Source: Apteryx mantelli (Eukaryota; Chordata; Aves; Apterygiformes; Apterygidae). From it: a DNA stretch of 64,000 nucleotides. The stretch covers positions 46,498,501 through 46,562,500 of the forward strand of contig NC_089980.1 in assembly GCF_036417845.1 (NCBI RefSeq). Direction: 5' to 3'. Position 1 is the first letter of the stretch. Each line of letters opens with the position of its first letter. The notes below the pieces were generated by a model. It saw only the letters and a program-made list of their open reading frames with translations. It was not told where the DNA came from and searched no databases. A program made the translations under genes and the position numbers. Positions 51,101 through 63,393 of this stretch are shown in pieces.

Positions 51101-54100
51101 TAAAAAAAGTATATATATAAAAAGTATATTTGGACTTTTCTTTGATGCAGGATATTGTGACAGATTTTAGTTATGTATGGTAAGCCTGAAAAAAACCCCA
51201 CAAACCCCACGCTGCTCCAAAAGCTAGCACAGTATCATTTCAGCTCGGCAAAGATGTCCATATCTTGCTTTAACTTAGTTTTAGGAAGTTTTGTTTTCTG
51301 ACTGACAGTCTCAGAGCACGGTTTGCGTGGATTTACAGATTCTTGATATCTTGGTACTAATCTACTGGTGTTTTTTACTCCAGTAGGTTTCTAGTCAGCA
51401 ATTCTCACCATAGGTGTTAATTTGTTGAAGGCCTTTAAGAATTTTTTGTTGTTGCTAGTACTCTAACACCTCTGAAAGGTGAAATAGATTTAAATGATCT
51501 GCTTTTGTTATCCTGTGCATCCACCTGAATGTGGAAACGGCGCCTGTTTGTAACTGCAACACAAACATTACACTGGAAGGGCTTCTCAGCCTTTGCTGAG
51601 AGGCGCTGTAGGAGGTTCACAGATAAACTTGAGTGCAGCTGTGCTTTGTCACTCTACTGCATATTCAGAAAACCTCTTGTTGCAGAACGACTGCAGATTT
51701 GTGCCAATGTTTAGTGACTGATCAGCAAAAAGCCATTTGCTTCATAATATGCATCAAACCAGAACTCCATGGTGAGACCTTTGGTGCCCTGCGGTACCTT
51801 TTAGTGTGTTGCAGACTCAGATTCCCTTTATGACTTTAGCACTGCTGCCTGCTATGTGTGCCTTCATGTGTGAAGCCTCGGGACAGTGTAAGCAGGACAA
51901 GAAATAGACATAAGCATCAAGAAGAAGAGGGGAATCTCCTGTGAGAAGGACTGTGGCTATCACGAAAGGAGTGATGCACTTCACTCGTAAGAGGGAAGCA
52001 GCACTACATTTATTGGAGTAAGACAGCGACTTAACAAAGTTCAATCGTAAATAAGAACGATTTAATGAGGTTCGATTGGCAAGGTTCACTCAGTTATTTA
52101 CTGCATGAAGGACAGGGTCAGATGCGTGTGCAACGGAGACCCTCCCGTTGAGTCACGAGGTTCAGACTGGACCCCCTTGCTTTCTAAACTCCTTCGGAGA
52201 GGAGCCTAGGTGCGGCTGCATCCAGTCCTAGTCCCAGACTTGGTCAATGGTTTATGTCTAAGGGATTATGTGTGCAATTAGTCAGAGATATAACTCAGCA
52301 AAGTTTCGTGAAGTTCGCAAAAGTTCAGCATGCTATTAATCACTTACCGAGGATCTGTCGCGGGTAAGGAATCTCTCAGCCTCGAGGAGTAACCCTGAGA
52401 GGCGTCCCTGCTCAAGGGGAGGTTCTGCAGTGCAGCCCGCTGCCATGCAGGAGAGCTCAATGGGCTCTGGGCTGCCCCCTGTTTATGGGGGGGAGATGAT
52501 TGACTCATAGTCATATTTGCATGCTAGACGGGCCTTAGTTGGCGCACGTTCAACCAGCCCCTACATACGTGCTGTTTACAGGGAGGTCAGGTTGAAGGGG
52601 AGAGAGCACATCAGTGGAGGGGAAAGGAGCACACTGTCACAGTGGCTGCCTACTTGAAATAGCTTGAAAGAGTCAGAGCCAAATTTCCAACCAGAGCCCA
52701 GCCCTGTGTGTACCTTGTCCACAAAGTCTGGTTCGATAACGTTCTGCTTTTCATTTTCAGCAGCTCCTTCGATAGTGACAAAGAAAATATTGATTCCTGA
52801 TTCTCTGGCCAGCCTGGACGCCTCCTCCACTTTGTCAGTAGGCCATCCGTCCACCATCACTACGACCACGTTTGGCGCTCCGCCTCTGTTTCCATTAGCA
52901 TCCAAAAAGAAGTTTTTGTTAACAAACGAAAGTGCCCTCCCTGAAACAGAAGAGGAGACTGAGGATGAGTTACAGGGCAGGCAGAGCTTGTCTGATAATA
53001 TCTCTGGAGACAGGAAAAAAACTACTCATGAAACATTAGGCAGAGGGCAGATTTAAGCATTAGTGCTCTGATGAGAGCTGGGAAAAGCAGTAAGGCAGTT
53101 CATCTAGCTGTGAAAACGGGAAAGGGAGGCACCTTTATTGGTACAAGGACCTCCTGAGCCCTGCTGTGCCCCTGTGCCAACATCAGCCCCCCCCCCCCAC
53201 CTCTGTGGCGGCTGGAGGTGACAAGCTGTGTTAGCAAGGGCCTCCAGCACATCAGTGGGAGCTGCTGATGAGGAGAAGGGCAAGTCCTTCCCTCGCAATG
53301 GACTCGCAGTGCCCCTGACTGGAGCAGGTACGTCATCATGGAAGTGGTGTGCTCCAGCCAGCCCTGCTGTAGCCCAAAGCATGGTTCAGTCACGGGCTCC
53401 ACAGTCCTGTGAGGAGCTCGTAGACTTGCCACAACTGAGGCTCTGAAGCCTTCCTCAAGCATGCAAGCAGTCCAGCACGTACCAACGTTGGAAAGTCCGC
53501 CTTTCTGTGGGATTTTCTCAATGGCATTTCTTATATCCTTGGAGTTTGTGTAAGTTTTCAGGTTAAATTCTGTGGAAGGGTTATTGCTAGCAGATCAAAA
53601 GAAGAAATAAAGCAGTCATCAGTTTTTTGCTTTGCATACAATATAATAGCTGTAGATCCTGCCAGTGGTATACGGTTCCTGGGAGCAAGCTGGAGTGTGA
53701 CCTTTCCTACATGTTAGCTACACAGCTACGCCTGCCAGGGAGCACAGTCGCACCCCACAGTAATGGGAGTAGCTTATCCCTAGGAAGCACCCTAGATAAT
53801 ATTCGACTGTTTCTACAGGCCACGCAATAAGATGGAGAAGGCTGTATGAAAGCAGCAGATTGGGATAAGCTACTTGCTCAAAGCAGGGAGTGTAACACTG
53901 GGTGCTAAGGCAGGATAACTGCACTTTAGCACACCATTATTTTATGCGAATGTGCCCCACGCCCTCGGGGATTTCCTGGGGGAGAGGAGAGCCAGTCTTC
54001 TCACGCAGCGCACGTTAATACCCAGTCATGGTGGAAGCCCCTATATCTAGCCACCAGCACTGACAACAAACTGTTGCCATGCCATGCGCACAAGGGAAAA

Positions 54101-54590
54101 ATAAACTGGTGAGGCCACACCAGTGAGATTTTAGATGTTATTTCTGCAGTGAGCACCTCTGAATTTGATAATTGTTGTTTATGGTAATGATGGAACAGAA
54201 CTAAGTTTATCGCCCCTAGGGGCCTGCTCTCACGTGGATGTTTATTGTTTAGGATAGCTACAACATGTGTTGAAAAAACATGGCAGGTGTAATTTTTAAT
54301 TAAGCTCAACTTTAGGCAGTGTTAGAAGTTAGAAAACTAGATGGCCTTTCCCTCAGTTACCCCCATTTCAAGGCCTCCCTGAAAACCTGCCTACCCCAGC
54401 CTGTCTGGGCGGAGGTAGTGCTGATATTTAGGAAGCTCTTACCCATACTGAATGATGCCCATCAGAGGACCAGCACTGCCAACGTCAAGGGCTTCAACCA
54501 CATTACTGAGGAACTGCTTCTGGATCTGAAAGCGGCGTTTACCAATGCTCCAGCTCCCATCAATCAAGAAGGACAAATCAACTTTGCAAT
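48015..54590 (-). CDS. VIT: Vitrin, C-terminal 389 residues (5 exons, 5' end outside window)
   Basis: Vitrin is a secreted extracellular-matrix protein with an LCCL domain and two vWA domains, and is the paralogue of cochlin. Five minus-strand exons join in phase into 389 codons ending IQNICTEFNSQPRN and TGA. The vWA1 domain runs from about residue 4 to 150 and begins CKVDLSFLIDGSWSIGKRR; its MIDAS has DGSWS (Asp10, Ser12, Ser14) and VMVDG (Asp114), but Val83 sits where the MIDAS Thr is expected. The vWA2 domain starts near residue 205, with DGSSS (Asp212), GGTSTG (Thr285) and ITDGRSYDD (Asp313), so its MIDAS is complete. The linker has cysteines in CDTNRLVCSKTC. VIT rather than COCH is supported by residue spelling and by the STRN neighbour. 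The signal peptide, LCCL domain and Ser/Thr-rich linker exons (roughly 290 residues in human) were not found in the window. Confidence 0.95.
48808..49321 (-). CDS. VIT: VIT exon, inter-domain linker and most of vWA2
   Basis: A 514-nt exon follows a GTTTTGCAG acceptor and ends AACG before GTAAGC. It encodes AVCRTNGFYSINVPSW, the Cys-containing linker CDTNRLVCSKTCLNSAD, then IGFVIDGSSSVGTDNF through SYDDVRVPAMTAHQN. It contains the whole vWA2 MIDAS and one N-glycosylation sequon (NIS at visible residue 231). Confidence 0.98.
51952..52565 (-). mobile_element. Solo LTR of an endogenous retrovirus (ERV, probably ERVL-like) in a VIT intron
   Basis: A 614-bp block of unlike composition lies between the vWA1 and vWA2 exons. 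Read on the minus strand it begins TGTAGGGGCTGG and ends GATAGCCACA, so it has TG...CA termini. It contains AATAAA (52009-52014 on +) near its 3' end, as expected at an R/U5 border. Internal text such as CTCGAGGCTGAGAGATTCC and CGCGACAGATCCTCGGTAAG resembles avian ERV LTRs. No gag, pol or env sequence adjoins it. I could not find a matching target-site duplication, so the ends may be off by some bases. It is sense to VIT. Confidence 0.7.
52714..52940 (-). CDS. VIT: VIT exon, end of vWA1 domain
   Basis: The exon follows a TCTGTTTCAG acceptor and ends GACAAG before GTACAC at phase 0. It encodes RALSFVNKNFFLDANGN, APNVVVVMVDGWPTDK, EEASRLARESGINIFF and VTIEGAAENEKQNVIEP. The WPTDKVEEASRLARESGIN block is highly characteristic of vitrin. 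Confidence 0.97.
53180..53202. repeat. Poly-C tract in a VIT intron
   Basis: A run of about 14 C residues (G on the VIT sense strand), preceded by CATCAG and followed by ACCTCTG. Confidence 0.85.
53483..53586 (-). CDS. VIT: VIT exon, middle of vWA1 domain
   Basis: A 104-nt exon follows a GATCTGCTAG acceptor and ends GTTG before GTACGT. It encodes NNPSTEFNLKTYTNSKD, then IRNAIEKIPQKGGLSNV. The phases join exactly to the flanking exons (GG+C and G+GG, both Gly). Confidence 0.95.
54443..54590 (-). CDS. VIT: VIT exon, start of vWA1 domain
   Basis: On the minus strand the exon follows a CACCTCAG acceptor and ends CAGTATGG before GTAAGA. It encodes CKVDLSFLIDGSWSIGKRR, then FQIQKQFLSNVVEALDVG, ending PLMGIIQY plus two bases of Gly. 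It carries the DxSxS part of the vWA1 MIDAS. Confidence 0.95.
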
Positions 54591-57500
54591 CTGAGGTGAG
54601 ACACACAAACACAGAAAAAGTTCCTTTCTGACAGCTTTTCTTCTTGCGAGGATCAGCAGCCTAAGTAATATCTATATCCAGCAACTTTTCCTGTTATGCA
54701 GGCTCTACTAAAAAGCCTTTTACAAGGATGAGGGCAAAGTTGTGGGCTCACGTCTGTACTTCTCGCTGGCGAGCACACTGCCTGGTAAGGTTTGCTCCCA
54801 TGCTAAAAAGCGCCCTCCCGTGCGATGTCCGAGCTGGGTCTGGGTGCCAGCATGGGCTAGAAACTGTTCCCAGTGGGCAGTTTGGGCGTTGGTGGCCAGG
54901 GAGGAAAAACTGGCCCTGTAGGAGGAGCAAGCTGTGCCATGCCGTTTGTCCTCCTAGCCAAAGCCTGGCCTCTGCACGTTTTGCTTACTGGGCCGGAAGT
55001 AGTAGTGAGTGCTTTTAACGCCTGACGTGACTGCTGGGTTATGTAGTGTGGTCACCTGCAGAATGCAGGCTATAGGATTTCCCTTGGTTACGCTTTTATG
55101 GGCTTAATTAGTATAATAGACATAACAGGAAGAGTTCTTCATATGTTACGTTAACCCTGTTCAGAAGGAAGGGAAAAGCTGTTCGGTTCCCTGAAAACTT
55201 GAGGCTGAAATCCTGGCTTCCTTGGAGCCTGCGGCAGAGCTGTCCGGGATGTCCCTGGGCTCGGGAACCAGGGGGACCAGGCTGGCGTGTGGGGCTGGCT
55301 TGTGTCTCTGCCTGTGGCACCCTCCACGCCACGGGTGCCGAGCTGGAGCTGCTAGCTGTGCCCTGACAGGCAGTGCCTGCATCCCCTGCTCACTGCCTGC
55401 TGCAGCTTGCTGCCTGTGAAGCGCTCGCAGGGCGAAGGAAAGTGCTTGACTTCCTCCATGGGCTTTCTTCCAGCAGCTGCTGAGAGCAGCCCTTGCAGTA
55501 CTGCTTGCCAGCCCACCAAGCACTTCTGAATGAGAGTCGTTCAGCAGCTCCTCTCTCTGGGCTGGCATTAACGTCAGAAGTGAGGAGCTCGCTTGGTGTT
55601 TTGAGATTGAGCGCAGGATCTTTTCAAACACAGTTGTAGATTTTTCCTGTGTGTATGCAGCAGCACACATTTGCCTATTTTCTCACTCAGCTAAAAGCAA
55701 TGTTCTAGAAAGGCTGCATCTCCATACAAACAAACTTTTCCCTGTAATTATACAGCTGAACCTGATCTTTGTGCCTCTGCAAATAGTGTCGTCAATCACT
55801 ATCGGCCTGCTTCTATGTCTCTGCAAGCTAGTGGTAAAACATTTGTTGACTGAACTGTGACTAGGAAAGGGATCAAAGTTTGGCTTACCTAGAGCGCTAA
55901 TTAACATTTTCCCCTTCCATGGGCATCTCTTGATTTCTCACTGATGTTACTTCCTATCAATCAGACTGTCCAAAATAGTCTGTTTTAATCATTAGATAGC
56001 CCTAAGGCTACATAGCACTGATTGTTCTTACTGCCTTATGCAACTGCCTCCCATCTCATTACTTTCAATTTTTTTCTCCTGCGGCTGTCTGTTTTTCTAA
56101 TTTTAATAATGCTGAATTATGGAAGCATGACAGCGAACTGTGTTCTTTCACAGCAGATCATGAGGCAAGGCCAGGAACACACAACAAATAATAACTTAAT
56201 AAAGGGCCAAATTCTCCTGAATTTCCTGTCCTTAAAAGGGAAATGCTTTCATGTGATGTGTATGTGTAAAGTGGAAGTCTCTTAGCCAACAAGGGACTGA
56301 GCAAGGAAAGACTTACATGCCTTCTCAAAGTTATACACAAACTTAATTTCTGAGGACAATTCACACAGCAGGAATATTTCAGCGCTTGGACGTTAGCAGG
56401 GCTCTGAAAGATCATGTGCTAAATATGCTCTGTAGGGAGCTAAATGCTTTCTGATTTGTAGGAGATCTGAATTCTAGCTTATGGTCCTAGAGGTATCAGA
56501 TGGATGGGACTTATGATTCTGGCACATCCTATTTCTGCTCAGTTGCAGCTGTGCAATTGCCTGGATCTCTGCTAAACCACTAAATTTTCCTTCAGTGAGA
56601 CTGTGTCTGTATGGCAGATCCTTCTCCTTTTCTTCTCCCCTCCCTTATTTCTATACTAATTTTAGGTATGTTTGACATTCTTTGGAGCAAAAAATATATT
56701 TCTAAGTATTAGATGAAGCACTCAGGAATATAATGATACTTGGTTTAGTAAATACTAAATATTAATACTAAATACTAATTTAAGGATGCCCTGTAATGCA
56801 AATTCTGCCACAGAGAGCCCTCAGCTGTTGTAGGATTGGTAATGGGACGCTGGGTGCCAGTGGGAGGGTGAGGCAAACGCAGACACATGGTCCTCTCCAG
56901 GGAGAAGATGGGGCAGAAGACCTCGTCTCTCCACTCAGTTTGCTTTCTTTCTCTTTCTCCTATTCTGGGTACGATCTAAAGGTGAGTGAAGTTAACAGGC
57001 AATCTGCCTTTAATTATAAAGGGCTGTACAAGACTTCCTTTTCAGAGATGGAGACCTAACATCTCCTTTTCCGGACTGAGGGATCCTAGATGCTCTCTCT
57101 GTACCCCCCGCTGTGGCAGGCACAGGGGCCCTTTCTCGAGTGGTTTCTTGCCTTCCCACCCATGGCAGTAGGAAGGGTGCCTGCGTGCTGGGCTTCCCGC
57201 TCAGCGTGGCCACAAGAACGTACTCTTGTCAGCAGGACCTACTCGTCTAGCCCTGGCCACAACAAATGGTTTTGCTATGGCCCCCCATCGATACCCCCGT
57301 ATCGAAATTCTGTGCCCTGGAAATGTGGAGATGATATAGCCCCAGGCAAGGTAATGGTAGGTAGCCATCATCTTGCTGTCCAGGTATGCCAAATTTGGGT
57401 TGTATTTCCTTCCCTATAGAAGCAAAAACTGATGATGTGTATGAGAAGGATCAGTGGAGAATGCCTGCTACTCCTCTGTGAAGGAAAATGTATTCCTTAA

Positions 57501-60169
57501 GTTTGTTATGTTCCTTAATAACTTATCTTTAGTTAATTAATTTGAAAACATTCCAGTAAAGTGTAATTAATAAAATGCTACTGCTTAATTATGAAAGTAA
57601 TTCTGATATACATACTTGGGTTCCCCTGGGTTCTTGACTCCAGTGGTTTTGTATTCAATTCTTCTTTTGAACTGAAGCCTAGAGAGATTAATGAAATGTT
57701 CAGTCGGTGCATGCACAGGAGCTACCTTAACTGAGAGAAAAAAGGCGGCGAGAGCGTAGCTCTTCCTGGGCCACTCGTGGAGTGAAAGCTGCTAGTGCGG
57801 TTGCTGAATTCACTGTGATCTGAGGAGTTATATAAGAAGGAAATGAGGCTGTGGCCCGTGTGCTTGGAACTTACCTTTTTGTGTCTTCTAGGATAGCTTC
57901 CTATAAAACAACAGTGGAGGCATTTCTGGAAAGGCCAGCAAAATGTATCTGAGCAGGCAGTCCACTGTGAACGCCAAGTCAGCAAGTACTTTCCTTTTTC
58001 TGACTCTTTGACTCCCCTTTTGGAGTTGGTTACCTCACTCAAGGATGTATAAACGGAGGATTCCTCAGATGCAAAAAGAGAGCAAAATAGCATGAGCTGT
58101 CGACTTCCCAGTACTTTGCTCCTTATCTTGCCATTTGCGGCTGGGCTGAGTGAACTGGCAGCCTTACCACACTGACTTCTGATTATTTTACAGGTTCTTT
58201 ACACTGAGCCGCACAAAATTTGAAGCAGTTCAAGAGATGTTTCTAGTGTGCTGCCTTTCTGTCTGGAGATGAAAGCACAGGCAATGATGCACCCCCACCA
58301 TGTTATAGCTAGGGAAGCAATGCAAGTCGTGGCTCTTCAGGTGCTTCCAGGGGGTTGGATTTGTTTGGAAAGCCTAAAGAAAATGGGGTAAATCCTGGTG
58401 GAAGACCACAGTGAAGTCATGGGAAATAGTCTCATGGGTCATTAGTAGATTTTAGCTGAGTTCCTACACAAGATATTTGCAAGGCAGCAACCTTAGAAAC
58501 GTGAGATTATGTCTTTGTGAGGGGAAAAAGTGATGCACTGAATCACAGAGCATTGTTGGATTGGCACCAGAGGTTTGAAAATGTTTCATTTCAGTCATGA
58601 TTTGCAGGCCTGGAGAGAGTATCTCAGACTGTACAGCAACTCACTCCTGACTGAGGGTGAAAAGCTGTTTCTTTTCATAAAAGCAGGAAAAGATCAAGGG
58701 AATTTCTCTGGGATAATCCTGAAAAGAGACAGCAATGATCAGACAAGCTGCAAACTGAACCCTCACCAAGGAAGCAGTTTATCCAGGGGATAGCAGAACT
58801 GCGTTTTTTGTTGTTTTTTTTTTAATTGTGGATTATATTTATAAAATAAGGAGGCAAAAGGCTTCCATAAAACTTTGTCAACAAATAAGTTGGGGAAAGA
58901 CTACAGACTTCAAAGACAGACAGTAAAAAGGTAACATTAGAAAGTGTGAACTTCTTATAGAAGAGAAGTTGAGAAATTACACAGTGCCTCAGAGTTCCTC
59001 TTGCCAAAACAGCCGGTCACTAGAAAATCAGCTATGGCAGCATTGGTGCATGTAAAGGGAGTGGGTGCCAAAGAAGAGCAGCAAAGGTCACCACTGAAAC
59101 CTGATGGGAGCTATAGCAGCTCTAGCTCATGTACCACCTGAACTGGTTGGTGAAGATACAAATGACCAAGCCACAATGCAAGAAACATTCAAGAAAAGGG
59201 GGTAAAACCTACTCCAGTGCCCTCCATCACCAGTCCAGTTTCTGTCCGTGTCTAATGTTCCACCTTTCATAAGTGGCAACTACAACTAATCTGAGTCCTT
59301 CCATCAGCATGGTGAAAGCTGTGCATGGTTTTGGGTCAGGGCCAAATTTTTATGACGTCTGTGTATGCAATGCCTAATGTAAAGCTGCCCGATGCCTGAT
59401 TCCCCACGGGGAGGCTATAGCATGATACAGCAGTTATTGCTGGACAGCATGGTTGCCTTGGAGTCTCATTTTTAAGTTCAGCTGCCAGCGAAGAAAATAT
59501 CTTCTACTGTAGAGACTAAATGGACCTGCTGGCCCCATCACTATATGTCTATGCCTTTTGGTTTGCTCTTCCCTAGGCATGTGCCATTGCCTGCTGTTAG
59601 AGGCGGGATACTGAGCTAGTGGGAGCACTGGGCTCGACCTTGTATGGAAGTCCCTGTGTCCCCATAAGGATGAAAAAGGCAAAGGGCACAAAGGTCGGCC
59701 CTAGCTTGTTCATGACAAAAGCTATTGACATGTTTATTTGTCTGTTTGCTTTGTCTGAGGATTTATTAATTGCAAATTGGGATCGGAGAAAGAAAAATTT
59801 GGTGAAGAACTCTGACGAAATAAAGCCAACTTCTGGTTTCCTTGCATTGCCTGGCCTTTTTCCTTTTCTTTGCCTTTTTCTTGCCTGTTTTCCTTCCCTT
59901 GCCTTTCCTAACAATGTTTATATTAAAAAAAAAAACAGTCCTTTTTAAAAGAGCTTTAGAGTATTGTAAACAGATGAAAATGCTGAATTCTGAATGCTCA
60001 GTCAGGCCTGAGACTGAGCATGGGCTCCCCTTGGAAGAAAAATTACGTTTTTGGAACAGAGGTGATGCAAAACGGCTCCATCTAGCAACGTCTGCTGTAA
60101 CACATGTTTCTGTGCATCTCGGGCATTCGTGTTTCACCGAAAGGAACCTGCCTGCTTGTATAACGCCTG

Positions 60170-60610
60170 CCTCTGGTGTCAGGAAGGGCCCAAGGCACAT
60201 CCCGTGCACATGGAGCTCCTGCCTCGGACAGAGACGTGTTGGCTCTGCCACCCTGCGAAAGCCCCCCTTGGCACCGGGGTGAGCGTGAACACGGGTGACT
60301 CGTGCCTCCGCAGTGCCTTCGGGCTTCTCCCGGAAGCCAAGACTGGGCTGAGGACTAGCGACCCCGCTCCTTCACCAGCACCCACTGCTTGGCAAGCCTG
60401 CGAGAGGACCTGCTTGCCAGTGGGATTTGGCAATGTGCCCTCTCTGTGCTCGCTTGGCCTGGCACAGATGCCTGTAGGCGCTGGCCCGCGGGCACTTCTG
60501 GGTGGCACAAACCAGCCTCGCTGCCAAAGGAAGGAGCCCCCCTTCCCAGGACCTCTGCCTGCCCTCGCCGCCCGCTCCCGGTGCTGGCTGCGCGTTGGTG
60601 GGATGAGTGG
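60170..60610. other. GC- and CpG-rich patch
   Basis: About 440 bp are clearly richer in G+C and CpG than the surroundings (for example GCCCGCGGGC, CTCGCCGCCCGCTCCCGG, GCGCGTTGG). Long open frames occur on both strands, as expected from high GC. None resembles a known protein. It could be a small CpG island or a GC-biased conversion patch. Confidence 0.5.
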
Positions 60611-62110
60611 AGAATGGGATTGAGGGGGGAGAGCATAGTTAAAACTGAGAGAGAAAAAAAAAAGAAAAATTAACGATGAGCTGGACCAGTCAGTCCCACT
60701 ATCCAGTTCACCCTTGGACCACGCAGGTGCTTGGGCTGGCAGAAGGCAAAGGGTGGCTGGAAGGTAAGACGGCTCTTGTGGCTGCCAGTGCTGGCTTACG
60801 GCAGTTTGAAATGATGTAAAAATGATGGCCAGCTATAAGAGATAAAGACAAAAGAAGCAACGACTTGGACCCACGCATAGGCTGTCCTTGGCAAATGCAT
60901 GCATTAAAAACAATGATTATGGGGTTTTTTGGTTTTTTTTGTTGTTGTTTTTCTTAAACCTGAGACACTCTGCAGCTTCCCCTCATGGCTGTGTATGTTC
61001 CAGTGTAGCCTTTAATTACATGGGCATGTAACAGTTCGTCAATAACACACCAAAGCCACACTTCATCTTACAGCCTGTGCACCACATACGTAACGTGTGC
61101 CAGCTTGGTATTGCATATGTGCAGATTCCTCAGCCTGCCTTATATGCAGAACATAAAGTAGGTGGATTTAACACTGTAGTGAAAACAGATATTAATACTT
61201 TCCATCCATTTTAGCAACCAAATTGTATAGGGAAGCCAATTCATACTTAACTGCCTTATGCATTTATCTACATCCAATAGAATCCCTACTCCATACTCAG
61301 GCATATAACTGATATTAGCTTTGTCAGTTTGGAAAATCCAAGTCTAGGCAACACAGCACTTCTTGTTTTTTTTCTTGCTAGTGCAATTAACAGTTCTTGA
61401 AGGTTGTGGGTTGGCTGGCTGATTTGCGTTTAGTGTAACAATAAGGTCACCCACCAAATAGTCTTCTCCACTAATTGGGGTGGTGGTTGGTTTCTGTGGC
61501 TCTCCCTGTCCTGCCAGTCCAACTTCATGTTGTTATTGCCATGGGAATTTCAACTCACTGCATGGGCAGCTCACTTCATGCTAATTAAAGTTCCCTTCAC
61601 TGATTGTCACAGCTGTCCATGCTGATTAAACTTCCCATTCATTTAAGTAAGACGGCAGTGGCCACATACACTCCAGAAACCATTCCTTTGAAGTGACAAT
61701 CTGAATTCATCAGACTTTAGCATGAGTCTGCACAGACACTTCAGTTATAGAGAAACTATTAATACAACTTCCCTTCCCCCATGCCCAACCTTTCATTGCA
61801 TTTAATGCAATCTGTCATTTTTTTTTCTCAAAATACCCATCTGCATCACTGGCCCTAGTGCTGTAGCTTTTTTCTGGATAAACGCACTGACAGCTTTAGC
61901 TGCAATGGCTAGAAACGATTTCTCTCTAGCTCAGCTTGCAACTTCTGCAGAAGGGAAATCTGTTCATATTTAGAATGATGCAAATTTTGACCAAGCAGCC
62001 ATCATTGCTGATACTGGATTTTCAAACTAATGCAAATGCTTCAGTTTTCAGTCATGCTTCAGCTTTGAAGTAAGCAGAGCTTTCAGACGAATGGTCTTTA
62101 CAAGGGCCAC

Positions 62111-62140
62111 CAGCACAGCACAGCATAGCACAGCGCAGCC
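62111..62140. repeat. CAGCA-type short tandem repeat
   Basis: Imperfect CAGCA/CAGCATAG units in tandem (CAGCACAGCACAGCATAGC). Confidence 0.75.
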
Positions 62141-63283
62141 TTGCTCCAGCAACAAAACTGGTGACGGAAAAGACATCTTACATTGGAAGGTCAAGTCCCT
62201 TGTGAGAGAGAGAGTGTACCCTATAATGAATTGCCCTGCACTTTGCATGGTCTGTTTTTAAATGTTTCTGAGGAAAGGATCCCCTAAATATCAAGAATGT
62301 AGAAACTGCAGTTGGTAATTGCTCCTGATTAAGGGTTGTGCAAGTCCCTTTCTGGTTGCTGCCTGTCTCCTACAAATGTAGGATTCCATCAATAATTATA
62401 AAAATGTTGGCATCTCCATATTGTCAGTTTTTGAGGCTAAAACATTAGAAATGTTCAATAATGTTTATTTTTCTTTACATTCAGTTTAAATTCTCCTTTT
62501 CTTATCTGAATGCCCTTCCTTCTTATATCCATTGACCTCAGAATAACTCATCTTCTTTGCTGATTGCATCTCTAGACTGCTATCTATCTGAACTGTGGCA
62601 TTCCCCAAATTCACCTTTGTAATATAGAAATGGATTTTAGTAGTTAGAACTCAATTTTTTGCAGTAGAGCTGCCAGCTCTTTCCAGAGCTCATCTGTTCT
62701 GTTCCCACTTGACGCACCACTTGAGACTGATGCAAGCACAGAATAATTTTAACTACTGAGATGTAAACTGTGTACCTCATTTATCACTTTAAAATACTAT
62801 AATTACTCCTTAAAATGAGATTGTTATCAACAGTGTCATGGGATTGATTAACAGTGCTAGCTTTCCCCATATGTGTTGGAAACCAATCATTCCCAGAGTA
62901 GTTACTGGATGCTTTAAATATTTACCTGTATCAAAAAAGCTCAGTCCAGGTTTCCACAAGTCTGTTTCCATTGCTTTCACACATGAAAGAGAAGAAAATT
63001 TATTACTGAAAATAATAATGGAATTACTGGAGGTTACAGAGCTCTTGGCTTAGTTTACAAAGGTCAATTTGTACAATGAATCATCATTAATGAGTAGGAG
63101 CTAAGGAAATCAGCAAACCTGGAAATCTTTATGGACACATTTCAAGCCATATTTAAGAGCCTCATATCATTGCCTCCAAAGCACTAATCTTTCTTATGAT
63201 TTTAAATATGCCTCTTTAGGTCAGTTTCATTCTTGTTCCTCTAAACTGCATTGATACTGAGGCAAGTATGCTAACTGCAGTAT

Positions 63284-63343
63284 GCATACATACATACATA
63301 CATACACATACATACATACATATACATACATACATACACACAT

Positions 63344-63377
<34 letters not shown>

Positions 63378-63393
63378 CTACACACACACATAT
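63284..63393. repeat. Compound (CATA)n (CA)n (TA)n microsatellite
   Basis: About 110 bp of CATA units pass into CACA and then TATATA and CACACA runs. Confidence 0.97.

Noticed and set aside
55161..55670. 169-codon minus-strand open frame as a possible VIT linker exon
   Set aside because: No similarity to vitrin linker text and no convincing acceptor/donor pair in phase with the exon at 54590. High local GC explains the length.
60129..60623. 164-codon + strand open frame, with overlapping frames on the other strand
   Set aside because: It falls in the GC-rich patch where stop codons are rare in all frames. No domain, repeat or family resemblance and no splice-site logic.
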